Of a DNA stretch of 64,000 bases, positions 55,003-64,000 are shown in pieces. Position numbers and translations under genes: made by a program. The notes beneath the pieces were generated by a model. The model did not search any database, was not told the origin of the DNA, and saw only the letters and a program-made list of their open reading frames with translations. How positions within the stretch are numbered: the stretch's first letter is position 1; the number at the start of each line of letters is the position of its first letter. The stretch comes from Ariolimax columbianus (lineage: Eukaryota; Mollusca; Gastropoda; Stylommatophora; Arionidae): NCBI GenBank assembly GCA_036924085.1, contig JAVGWX010000004.1:38600293-38664292 (forward strand). Direction: 5' to 3'.

Positions 55003-55905
55003 GGAGGGGCGTTCAAGTCAAACTGGAACTTTTTTGTTAAAGAAAAGAAATAATTTTTTTAAGCAGTCAAAATGTCATCTATTTGTCCATATAATCTCCT
55101 GCAACGTTTCTGCCGTTTTCCCAACGTTTAAGAAACGCTTGAGAAAAGTAAGCACAGAAAGATTTTTCAGTATGTCTGAACCAATCCAGGACAGCCTGTT
55201 CTACTTCGTCATCAGTGCTGAAATACTGACCTCCCAGGAATTCTTTTATGGGTCCAAACAGGTAGAAATCGCTTGGAGTGAGGCCTGGTCTATAAGGTAG
55301 ATGTGACAATACCTCACAGCCAAGTTGCTGCAGATGGCACATAGCGCGGTGGGCGGTATGAGGTCGAGTACTGTCTTGCAGAAACAGGACGCCATTTGTG
55401 ATCGATCCAGACCGTTATTTCCGAAGACGGTTATGCACATCACTCAAAATGTTCACTGTTGATAGTGGCACCACGGGCTAGAAAATCAACATGAATGATG
55501 CCAAGTTGGTCACAGGAAATACTGGTCATCACTTTTCTTTTTGGTTGTGAGCCAACACGGTCGGGATCATCACTCACGAATGTACGGCTTTCTCTACAAC
55601 GTTTACGCCATTCAAATGTCTTACTGCGGTTGAGTGTCTCCTCACCGTATTGTGATTGCAGTCTTCTGTAAATTTTCGCCTGTTTCACAATAAACTTCAT
55701 CACAACACGCTGTCGCATGCAAGCCCTAATAGTGTTGTCCGCCATTTTTATTGATCTGTCATATGACTGACCCATGGCAAGTGGGCCACCTAACAATAAT
55801 AGAACACAAGTGCTCCTAACTAATGATAGTAGTTCCAGCACCCTATTACTCATCCAGGTAGAACTAGAACAACAATTTCCGGTTTGATTTGAACGCCCCT
55901 CGTAG
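55003..55905 (-). mobile_element. Mariner-like element (subfamily A)
   Basis: TA flanks at 55001-55002 and 55906-55907. TIRs: GGAGGGGCGTTCAAGTCAAA on the left, and the reversed right end CGAGGGGCGTTCAAATCAAA. The length of 903 bp is below the usual 1.3 kb because of internal deletion. Best preserved of the four mariners here. Confidence 0.92.
55079..55853 (-). pseudogene. Mariner transposase, internally deleted
   Basis: Minus-strand sense from about 55770: KMADNTIRACMRQRVVMKFI and YRRLQSQYGEETLNRSKTFE (first helix-turn-helix), WRKRCRESRTFVSDDPDRVG. A join then runs straight to VMTSISCDQLGIIHVDFLAR (first catalytic Asp), so the second helix-turn-helix and the region up to the catalytic core are deleted. 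After a stop and frame change, LQDSTRPHTAH (second Asp) and, 34 residues on, TPSDFYLFGPIKEFLGG (third Asp) complete a DD34D pattern, ending FLKRWENGRNVAGDYMDK. All three acidic residues are present but not in one frame. Confidence 0.92.
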
Positions 55906-56004
55906 AATATTGGATAATGCCAGTTTAAACAGAAACAACGGGATGATAATACTTCCCATTTTTGCTCTTTATCTCATACATATCTTCTCGAACCTATGCT
56001 CTCT
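55906..56004. other. Short spacer after the mariner
   Basis: No feature apart from the TA flank. Confidence 0.5.
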
Positions 56005-56456
56005 TTCATCTCTCTCTCTCTCTCACATCATGTCACTTTCCCAATCTCTCTCGTCGCTTACCTACATTTCTCTCTTACCACCCTCCTCACTGTATCTCTC
56101 TCTCTCTCTCTCTCTCTCTTACACACTCTCCCTCACTCCCATCTTCCTCTCTAATCTAACATCTCTCTCTCTTTCATTCTCTTTCTCGCTCTATCTCTCT
56201 ATCTCTCACATTATGTCGCTCTCCCAATCACTCTCTCTCTTTCATTCTCTTTCTCGCTCTATCTCTCTCTCTCTCACATCATGTCACTTTCCCAATCTCT
56301 CTCGTCGCTTACCTACATTTCTCTCTTACCGTCCTTCTCACTCTCTCTCTCTCTCTCTCTTTTACACTCTCTCTCTTACTCCCTGGCTATCTTCCTCTCT
56401 AATCTAACATCTCTCTATCTTTCTCTCTCTCTCTCTCTTTCTCAAACACTTCACAC
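56005..56456 (+). repeat. (CT)n tract containing a duplicated block
   Basis: CTCTCT-rich throughout. A segment with ACATCATGTCACTTTCCCAA and TCTCTCGTCGCTTACCTACA is present at about 56028-56082 and again at about 56277-56333, about 250 bp apart, with a third partial match at 56208-56230. Long Ser/Leu frames are artefacts. Confidence 0.92.
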
Positions 56457-56999
56457 ACATGATCTCTCTCTCCAACTGTTTTGTTTCCACTCTCCTGAAC
56501 CTACGAAGAACACTCACTCAAGCAGGTGAGCTATGCATGAACGTACATTCTACAATGCTAGAACTCAAAGTGACTGCACGTAGACACATGGCAGTGATGT
56601 ATTACATAACACGAGCTCCATCCTTCCTGCTTACGCAGGTAACCACAGCACGTCAGCAGTGCTAAAATTAGCAACACGGCCAAGCCATAACGAGTGAGTA
56701 AAACCTTCCCGCTTGGACCCTGCTATTGCCATTAAGGCTTTATTCATGCTTTTTGTTACTCTCGTTTACGTTTGTTGATCTTTATATTTTCTTTCATTGC
56801 TTGTTATAATTCGTAATCTATATATTTCCTCATAATTGTTCTTCTATTTCTGTCTTTGTTTAGTTCCTCGCGCATTTTGTATTTTTTTTTCCATTTGAAT
56901 TTATTGTCCATTCTGTTTCCCTATTTTTCGTTTATATTTTTATTTTATTTTTCGACTTTCGTCTTGATAAACCATCTACTACAAATACACCAATCAGGG
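56457..56999. other. Unassigned, T-rich in the second half
   Basis: No recognisable feature; poly-T near 56882. Confidence 0.4.
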
Positions 57000-58575
57000 A
57001 TAAACATGGCAACATTCTTACATTTTACAGAGATATTGAATAGACCACATCCCACAACAACCCCTAATTTTGAAAACGAAACAAACATGTCCCTCTTACC
57101 AGTGGTGTCCTGTGCAGAAATCACACATAAATAAAAAAAAAGCCATCCACAAACTAAAGAATTTCAAGGCAGCAGGGGATGGTGAGAAAACTTGTGAAAT
57201 GTTAAAAGCCAAAGATGATACCACCCTCACTCATTTCCTATCCGTCATAAATTATGAGTGCAGAGAGGAGAAACCACCACAACAGTGGAAATATGGTATT
57301 ATTGTGAAAATACCAAAGAAAGGAGACTTATCTGAATGTAACAACTGGCCTGGTGTAACACTCATGTCAGTGCCTGGGAAAGTATACTGTAGCATGATAT
57401 TAGAAAGACTCAGAGAACAGGCAGATGAAAAGAGAAGAACAGGCCGGCTTTAGACCAAAGCGTTCTGGTATTGAACACATTTTAACACTCAGAACTATTA
57501 AAGAAGAATCAGTAGAACTGCAATCGCCACTATCATCAACTTCATTGACTTCCAGAAGTCCTTTCACAGTCTTCACCATCCATCATTATGGACAATTCTA
57601 AAGAACTATGGCTTAACCTAAAAATACATAAATATTATCAAGGCCTTATATAATAATTCACGATGCTGTGTTCGAACAACCGAAGGCAACACTTAATGGT
57701 TTAACATAAAAACAGGAGTAAAACAAAGATACATTTTTTCATCTCCACTATTTGATAAAGCTATAGATTGGATTATGAAACACTATGCCGATGATAAGCA
57801 TTGAGGCAAAGAATTGACACATAACAAGACCTTAAGATCTTAATTTTGCAGACGACCTAGCGCTACTAAGTACCACATGAAAAAAAAAAGAAAATACAGA
57901 TATATTATGCCAATTGTCAGAACAGATAGGACTTCAAGTAAACGCCTCAAAGACAAAAATCATATCTTTCATAACCGAAACGGTTGATATCAAGCTACAG
58001 GGAAAACTTCTACAAAATTTCCAACACTACACATACCTGGGAAGCATAATGACACAAGATGGAGACGCCACGAAAGAAATTTCTACTAGGATTCTTTTGG
58101 CATCGTGCGCCTTTAATCAGCTCACCAACATCTGGAAATCAACGACACTCAGCAAACATACCAAGCTCAGACTATTAAAGTCAATCATAATATCAGTCCT
58201 GATATATGGATGTAAAAGATGGAAGACAACAAAAGCGCTAGAAAACAAACTAAATATCTTAGTTTTTTTAGAAAAGTATTGAATATACGCTGGGACCAGT
58301 TCATAACCATTGACTCGGTAAGAACAGAGACAAACCAACTATACGTGCCGACCATCATATGATAAACACGTTGGACATACATCGGATATGTCCTTAGAAT
58401 GAACAACAACCGTCTTCCATTGCAAGAACTCGAATGGACATCAAAGGACGTTCAGAAAAGAAGGAGACCCAAGGAAACACTCAGAAGAACAGTTATCTGA
58501 GAGGGCTCAACATTGGGCCTCGACACCATACACGATCTAAAAACAGTGGCGTCACACCGTTCCAACTGGTGAATG
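57000..58575 (+). pseudogene. LINE reverse transcriptase, 5'-truncated, multiple breaks
   Basis: Plus-strand order: FTEILNRPHPTTTPNFENET (linker), AIHKLKNFKAAGDGEKTCEM, IVKIPKKGDLSECNNWPGVT and VPGKVYCSMILERL, then in another frame EQAGFRPKRSGIEHILTLRT. Motif A is NFIDFQKSFHSLHHPSLW (Asp kept). Next come LNFADDLALLST (FADD intact, 57844-57855), LQVNASKTKI, YTYLGSIMTQDGDATKEIST, SVLIYGCKRWKTTKALENKL, and after a break LNIRWDQFITIDSVRTETNQ to LGLDTIHDLKTVASHRSNW. The open frames are 127 codons (57070-57453) and 122 codons (57914-58282). Both catalytic motifs survive, so this is among the younger LINE copies here, but frameshifts inactivate it. No RNase H. Confidence 0.9.
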
Positions 58576-59439
58576 TTTGTTTCTGACTTATGCGCCGTAT
58601 TTGGGCGAGCAAATAACATAGATAGATCTATGATTAGCCTATTCCGCAACTATCTTGCAAAAACTCTCAAATGTGACATTCTTTTCCAAGAATCCAGAAT
58701 CCACCATTCTGACTCTACTTTAGCCGACTCATTACCAATGGTCTTAAGTGTGTACCTCACGTTAATTAACCCCTGGTCGAACGGTTAGGATTACAATCTC
58801 AAAGTTTGAAAGGGCATGATACAAAAACTTGATAAACCATTGATGTTTAGTGTTGTTCTACTATCAGGGTTAAGCTAGAAACGTATCCTGCAACTTTACG
58901 CGGCGATGACAAGGGCAAACGGTCTGTATTCATAATTCTAAATTTAAAAAAAATTGAATATATGAGACTTCAAGAATTTGAAAGGTCACATTAATAGTTT
59001 TTGTTATTTTACTTGTAATATTTATGTTCATCAAACGTTCTCTCTGCCTTCTCCCCCTCCCCCCACACTCATTCTCTTTCTCTCCCTCCCTTTTCTATTC
59101 ACACTTATTCAGCGAGTGAGAATGGGTGTAGTCATTCACGTTTATTGATTTATAAAACACATATTTATCTCATTTGAATATCTGCTTTCCTCTAATATGT
59201 TCTCAACTTCTGTTTTCCGTCCAATATATATATATATACAATTCGTATTTTTCTTCTTCTAATTAGCGTTCTTAGCGATTAGCTCTTGGAGATTATAGAT
59301 ATAATTACTGGGAGTTCCTTCCTTGAGTTCCTTACCCACCCCACCCCCTCTCACAGGCAAAACCCAGAAATGCATCTGGTCATTTCCCGTTACAATCTCT
59401 GTTTAACTATTTCGTTATTACAAATTGTTTTTGTAAAGT
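58576..59439. other. Unassigned stretch
   Basis: 58770-58815 has a loose tRNA A-box-like TGGTCGAACGGTTAGGAT without a good B box. CT/CCC-rich runs occur near 59050-59090, with a short (TA)n at 59224-59237. Nothing else. Confidence 0.4.
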
Positions 59440-59785
59440 ATATATAAACATGTATCAGAGGGAATAGAAACATATATTAAAGTTTTAGAAACTTGAATTA
59501 AAGTGCATAGACACTTGTATTAAAGTATATAAAAACATGTATTAAAGTGTATAGAAACAGTGTATAGAAACATGTATTAAAGTGTGTAGAAACAGAGTAT
59601 AGAAACAGTGTGTAGAAACACGCATTAACGTGTATAGAAACAGTGTATAGAAACATGCATTAAAGTGTAAAGAAACAAGTATTAAAGTCTATAGAAACAT
59701 GCATTAAAGTGTATTAAACAGTGTACAAAAACATGTATTAAAGCGTATAGATACATAATTTAAAGTGTATAGAAACATATAAGGA
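59440..59785 (+). repeat. About 22-bp degenerate minisatellite
   Basis: GTGTATAGAAACATGTATTAAA recurs with variants (GCATTAAA, ACAGTGTATAGAAACA). Spacing is mostly 21-23 bp with insertions. Confidence 0.85.
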
Positions 59786-60179
59786 TATGATTCAGATTTC
59801 GAGCTGGAACAGAACCAAATACCGAGTCCTGCCTTGCGATCAAAACCCCTTCTTCGGGGACGACATACCGTAGAAATATGAGTTAACGTATCATGGTGGA
59901 AAAGGTGAATACTTGGAAAAGGAGATATGAATGCATAAAAGGACTACATGAAGATACTAAGCACGCTGATAGGAAGTGAAAGAGCGACAGTTAAAAGACT
60001 AGTGGCCATGCACGTTTATGGAGTAGGAAAAGACTGGATAAGCCGACAGCGGTCAAACTGAAAATTACCAAATGTTGATAGGTGTAGACATAAACCACAA
60101 GAATGTAGAACAAAGAGGAGATGAAAGGCAAATAAGGGCAGATAGGAAAGGGGAGAGTTGAAGTCAAGTTAAAGGTACA
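59786..60179. other. Unassigned stretch
   Basis: No supported feature. Confidence 0.4.
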
Positions 60180-60430
60180 TACTGTCGGCATGTGGATGAA
60201 GGCAGCCCAGAATATTTTCTAGATCAAATCATAGTCGATCGTTCGATGAGCAAAAGCCGATGATTGTGATTCTAAGGTCAGCCATAAATCGATGCCCAGG
60301 ACCATTGAAGTGGTTGATGACGGGAGAATCAGAATCCTTGGAGATGTCAAGAAGGTGGTGCGTTAAGTGGGTACATAGTTCCAACCCGGTCTTCCATAAG
60401 TTTGTCGTGCCATACTGGTGGCTAATGATG
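60180..60430 (-). pseudogene. Probable Penelope-like GIY-YIG endonuclease remnant
   Basis: One minus frame reads HLTHHLLDISKDSDSPVINH, then FNGPGHRFMADLRITIIG, and after a stop ENILGCLHPHADS. The pattern H..DI....D.PV..HFN.PGH....L.I....E...LG.L.PH is that of the C-terminal half of the GIY-YIG nuclease of Penelope-like retroelements. The GIY-YIG residues themselves and the RT are not visible. The match is suggestive, not proven. Confidence 0.5.
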
Positions 60431-60868
60431 GAATATATGCGGTTGAGAAACTTGCAGGCGAATAATCATTCTTTGATGTCGAATATTGCTTTGGGGCAGG
60501 TAATCGTAGGTGTCTGGTGGACTTACTGACTTGTAACATCGTCTTATCCGTTCTTACAAGCACGTGCCAATGTGGTTATAGGGGCTCATTTTAACATGGT
60601 TACTAACCAAAAGGTATCTCGGATTTGTGTCCCGTTTGAAAGCAACAAGTGTAGGATCAGGAAATGTCTAGATTGTTGAACGATCGGAATGAAGGATATA
60701 TAAAAAAAACCGATGCCTCTCAAAGGGTTTTGAACAATTGTCACCTTGGTCAAGATATATTACTTCTCTAATGCGAGTAATTTGAACTTTATTATTTGAT
60801 TTAATGACGTGTTACATAATTTAAAGAAGTTCTGCTCTATCACAATAGGAGGGGACTCAGTCATTTCA
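60431..60868. other. Unassigned stretch
   Basis: No supported feature. Confidence 0.4.
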
Positions 60869-61040
60869 AGGGAGCCGCGTAGCGCAGTGGTTAACGCGTT
60901 GGATTCGCATCTGAGTGGTTCTGGGCTCATTCCCTACTAGAGGCGGAAATAGGTTTTCAGACCGCAATGGCGCCCAGGTCGAGTTTCTTTCAGACAGACT
61001 GTCATGGGAGCGACGTGCTACAAAGGACATGCTACATGAT
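60869..61040 (+). mobile_element. tRNA-derived SINE head
   Basis: TAGCGCAGTGG (60880-60890) is a perfect A box, and GGGCTCATTCCC about 35 bp later occupies the B-box position. The body begins GGCGGAAATAGGTTTTCAGA. Its 3' end is not clear because another SINE in the opposite orientation follows at once. It is not a functional tRNA gene: the acceptor ends do not pair convincingly. Confidence 0.75.
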
Positions 61041-61044
61041 GATG

Positions 61045-61285
61045 AGATTTTTAATTTGAATTTTTGTCTGGGCAGCGGCCATTAAGCCTACTCTTTTCGA
61101 TTTCCAAATGCCAAGGACATTTTAACGTGCTCAACACCGAACACGGGAGTCTGATCTCACTACAGAGAGATCAGGAGAATTGTTACCAAAAGATCCATGT
61201 GACAAAAATCCGGGTCTCCACCGTGAATCGAATAGGCGACCTCCGGCATCCGAGCCGGAAACCTTACATCGAGACCACTGAGTCC
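61045..61285 (-). mobile_element. tRNA-derived SINE (GAGACC family), minus copy
   Basis: Reversed: GACTCAGTGGTCTCGATGTA (head), GCCGGAGGTCGCC, TTCGATTCACGGTGGAGACC (B box and join), GATCTCTCTGTAGTGAGATC and TCGAAAAGAGTAGGCTTAAT. It is the same family as the copies at 39.4 and 52.9 kb. Its 5' end (right side here) runs directly into a C-rich minisatellite. Confidence 0.88.
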
Positions 61286-61885
61286 CATCACTGAGTCCAC
61301 CCACGGAGCCAGCCCCCTCCCCCCCACTGAGTCCCCCCCCCACTGCCTCCATCTGAGTTTCTCCCCCACCCCCCCCACTGAGTTCATCAGCCACTGAGTC
61401 CCCCCACATCTGAGTTTCTACCCCACCCCAACCACCACCCCCACGGAGTCCCCCCCCCCACTGCCCCCTATCTGAGTTTCTGCCCCACCACCCCCACTAA
61501 GTTCACAAACCACTGAGTCCCCTCACATCTGAGTTTCTAGTTCACCCCCACCCCCACCCCCACTGAGTCCCCCACTGCCCCCTATCTCAGTTTCTGCCCC
61601 ACCCCCCACTAAGTTCACCAACCACTGAGTCCCCTCACATCTGAGTTTCTACCCCACCCCCACCCCCACTCCTACTGAGTCCCCCCACTGCCCCCCACCT
61701 GAGTTTCTCCCCCATCCCCACCCCCACTGAGTCCCCCCCCCTGCCCCCCATCTGAGTTTCTCCCCCATCCCCACCCCCACTGAGTCTCCCCACTGCCGCT
61801 ATCTGAGTTTCTCCCACACCCCCCCCCCTTACTGAGTTCCCCACCCACTGAATCCCTCCCCCCACCCCACGGAGTCTCCTCCTAT
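61277..61885 (+). repeat. C-rich minisatellite seeded from a SINE 5' end
   Basis: CACTGAGTCCCC, CTGAGTTTCT and CCCCACC blocks repeat with a compound period of roughly 50-65 bp, about 10 times. The CACTGAGTCCC core is the same as the first bases of the adjoining SINE (reversed GGGACTCAGTGGTCTCG). The minus strand is extremely G-rich and could form quadruplexes. Confidence 0.9.
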
Positions 61886-61992
61886 TGAGATAGAGCAGCA
61901 CTTCTTTGAAATTATGTAACACGTCATCAAATCAACCCAATCAACTTCATACTACTCGCATTAGAGAAGCGAGTGGTCGAATAGCACAAGAA

Positions 61993-62095
61993 GAGAGAGA
62001 CACACAGAAAAAGAGAGAGAGAAAGAGAAAGAGAGAGAGAGGGAGAGAGAGTGAGAGAGAGTGAGATAGAGTGAGAGAGAGTGAGAGAGAGTCCT
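61993..62095 (+). repeat. (GA)n-rich microsatellite
   Basis: GAGAGA with AAAG, CACA and GTGAGA interruptions. Confidence 0.9.
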
Positions 62096-62470
62096 AGACT
62101 TAGAACCACGATTCCTATTCTCTGGCATGGATAATTGCTCAGATCCTGATTATCAGGAGGGCCTCCTTATAAGCGGATTAACGCTGTGTGCGATATGGCG
62201 AACTGGTCGGATTATCAGTGTCAGCGTGGCGTAAGCGGGTTACCGAGGTCTTGGTCTGAGTGAAGGGCTCACTCAAGAATACACGCGCATCTGTTGTCCC
62301 TTTCTGTTCAGTTTCATTACTGTGATGCTTGTGGAAACACGGCCATTGGCATCAGTACGTTTTGTGTCAGTTGCCAATTAAGCTACTTGATCAGGAAATG
62401 GTGTGTCACAGGCTGGAGTTTGTTTATTTAAGTGTGTTCTTATAAATATAAATTTGGAATGAAGGAGCGA
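62096..62470. other. Unassigned stretch
   Basis: No supported feature. Confidence 0.4.
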
Positions 62471-62524
62471 AGGGGGGGGGGGGGGGGGGGGGGGAGACGC
62501 TATTCAAAGAAGGGGGGGGGGGGT
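62471..62524 (+). repeat. Two poly-G tracts
   Basis: A run of about 24 G (62471-62494) and a second of about 12 G (62511-62522) on either side of GACGCTATTCAAAGAA. Confidence 0.9.
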
Positions 62525-62579
62525 GAAAAGTTGTTTTTGGATTGATTTTAGGAGCCATTTTTGATGATACTGAAGATTA

Positions 62580-62696
62580 TTGTCGACAGATAAATGTTCT
62601 GTGTGCACCAAATTGGCGGGTCAACAGATAAATGTTCTGAGTGCACCAAATTGGCGGGTCGACAGATAAATGTTCTGAGTGCACCAAATTGGCGGG
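62580..62696 (+). repeat. 38-bp minisatellite, 3 copies
   Basis: ACAGATAAATGTTCTGAGTG followed by CACCAAATTGGCGGGTC, three times with few changes. Confidence 0.92.
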
Positions 62697-62754
62697 TTAT
62701 GTAGCTCGAACTTGTATGCTATGGGCCTCGAAATGTTGTTCTAGACATACAATT

Positions 62755-63110
62755 GGAATGTCAGACACCAAATTGGTACATTATAGACACCAAATTGGTA
62801 TATTATAGACACCAAATTGGTATATTATAGACACCAAATTGACATGCTAGGACCACCAATTAACATTATACGACACCAAATTGACATGCTAGGACCCCCA
62901 ATCAACATTATACGACCCCAAATTGGCATGCTAGGACCACCAATTGATATTATACGACCCCAAATTGGCATGCTAGGACCACCAATTAACATTATACGAC
63001 CCTAAATTGGCATGCTAGGACCACCAATTAACATTATACGATCTTAAATGACATGCAATCGATCCAAAAATGACATGTCATCGACCCTAAATTGACAAGT
63101 TAAAATCTCC
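62755..63110 (+). repeat. 20-bp and 42-bp minisatellites sharing one core
   Basis: ACACCAAATTGGTA-type units repeat about every 20 bp at 62763-62835. From about 62825 the period becomes 42 bp (CCAAATTGGCATGCTAGGAC then CACCAATTAACATTATACGA), with about five units that decay toward 63110. The CACCAAATTGG core is also present in the 38-bp array just before. Confidence 0.9.
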
Positions 63111-63124
63111 AAATTGAATTATTG

Positions 63125-63265
63125 TTGCTAACTCAAAGCTGTACTAAGTATATTATGTTCAACTCAGCATTGCAATTAGAAGATTGTTTCAAACTCAGCA
63201 TTGCAGTAAGGTGAGTGTATCCAACTCAACATTCCACAGTGCTGAGTGAGCCTAGCTCGGTATTC
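63125..63265 (+). repeat. Degenerate tandem repeat
   Basis: AACTCAGCATTGCA and AACTCAACATTCCACAG variants recur at about 40-bp spacing, three to four times. Confidence 0.7.
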
Positions 63266-63664
63266 CACTATGATGTCCCATGCCCTGTTACAAAGTTGAA
63301 ACATAGTGAAGCAGACGTATGTTGGTGGAAGGGCTCATCATTTGATATTACACACCGTTTGCTGCATTACGATTCCCATGTGGTCGGGAAAGAGCCGGAT
63401 ACCGTCTGGTCTCTACCTGGGTCGGTATGGAAAGCAACAAAATCTCGAGCACTTGTAATCAGAAACCCAAGAGCTAATCACTTGGGAAAGCTGATTAACA
63501 AATAATAATAATAACATAAGAATACGACGAAAGAGATAATAATAATTATAGAAAAACATTGCAAATAGACAAAGTAAAACAAGTGTCACGCTGTTTCAAT
63601 CACGAAAGAAAAAAACAAAAAAACAAAGAAACTGTCATTCGACATTTTTCCCATTGATGGGGTA
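63266..63664. other. Unassigned stretch with a small (AAT)n
   Basis: A 96-codon frame ends near 63505 without a recognisable domain; (AAT)n at 63501-63514. Confidence 0.4.
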
Positions 63665-63850
63665 GTCGAGGGGTTTTGAAGGCTGAGGTCTACAGGCCAC
63701 TTCGCTACTGCTGTCACTACGTCGTCAGCTGGCTATGTTTGTTTATTTCACCCCAACAGAAAAACAACATTTGCCATACCGGGTAATCAAACCGCCGCCT
63801 TCCTTGTCGACAGGCAAGCATCGAAACCATTCGGCCATGTGCACGCTCCT
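63665..63850 (-). mobile_element. tRNA-derived SINE, minus copy
   Basis: Reversed, TGGCCGAATGG (A box, 63828-63838) and GGTTTGATTACCC (B box, 63781-63793) sit at tRNA-like spacing in a Ser/Leu-like context. They are followed by a body with GGGGTGAAATAAACAAA and CTACCCCATC at the 3' end. The 3' part is also present at 45335-45415. Confidence 0.7.
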
Positions 63851-63961
63851 CTTCAATCGTCAGTTATGAAAACATGAATATTCTTACTAAGAGTCACTTC
63901 AAAAAATTATCTCTTTATTAAATGTTACTGATCAAGACCCATGTAATGTAATATTATGCTG

Positions 63962-63963
<2 letters not shown>
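63851..63963. other. Short unassigned spacer
   Basis: Nothing supported. Confidence 0.4.

Positions 63964-64000
<37 letters not shown>
63964..64000. repeat. (TA)n microsatellite, runs off the window
   Basis: At least 18 TA repeats to the window end; true length unknown. Confidence 0.9.

Noticed and set aside
55889..56529. Ser/Leu-rich 172- and 82-codon frames
   Set aside because: Translation of a (CT)n tract and its duplicated block.
60869..60943. Functional tRNA gene
   Set aside because: A and B boxes are present, but acceptor-stem pairing and a clean anticodon arm are not evident. It continues into a SINE body.

Overview
The window is animal nuclear DNA, rich in repeats. I recognise no conserved host gene with exons, no rRNA and no functional tRNA gene. 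Every coding-like stretch I can assign belongs to a transposable element, and nearly all are broken. The non-LTR element families, the tRNA-headed SINEs with the sequence between GAGACC and AGTAGGC, and the very high minisatellite load suggest a lophotrochozoan, most likely a mollusc (gastropod). That placement rests on recalled family resemblance and could not be tested here.

Layout, 0-14.3 kb: a CR1/L2-like LINE tail on the minus strand carries an in-frame 42-bp minisatellite (2.5-3.4 kb). Next comes a compound I-clade LINE with an RT C-terminus and two RNase H modules, bounded by a 16-bp target-site duplication (3441-6354). A second LINE with endonuclease and RT remnants and a GAA tail follows (6.9-9.47 kb), then a BED/hAT-like zinc-finger scrap. 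A mariner (10012-11356) is itself interrupted by an RNase H LINE with its own 13-bp duplication. A 42-bp minisatellite (12.4-13.2 kb) and another RNase H LINE end (13.2-14.3 kb) close this part.

Layout, 14-33 kb: LINE RT fragments lie at 16.0-16.6 and 17.0-18.2 kb and an RNase H end at 19.5-20.1 kb. SINE-like copies follow, one of them swollen by 33-bp and 19-bp arrays (21.8-23.2 kb). There are 45-bp and 38-bp arrays, a LINE at 27.2-28.7 kb, and a very homogeneous 41-bp array of about 70 copies (29.6-32.5 kb).

Layout, 33-64 kb: a degenerate AT-rich array and a 1-kb block-structured tetranucleotide tract (34.56-35.56 kb) come first. Then there are tRNA-derived SINEs (39.4, 52.9, 60.9, 61.1, 63.7 kb), mariners at 41.8, 47.0 (palindromic) and 55.0 kb, and LINE pieces at 40.9, 46.2, 51.6, 53.2 and 57.0 kb. 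A probable Penelope endonuclease scrap lies near 60.3 kb, and several short-period arrays follow to the end.

The elements work together only as a record of insertion, nesting, duplication and decay. The most informative points are the nested insertions with clear target duplications, the fold-back mariner, a RNase H frame that stayed open while losing two catalytic aspartates, and minisatellites that can be traced to LINE or SINE sequence. I found no convincing sign of a new functional gene system.
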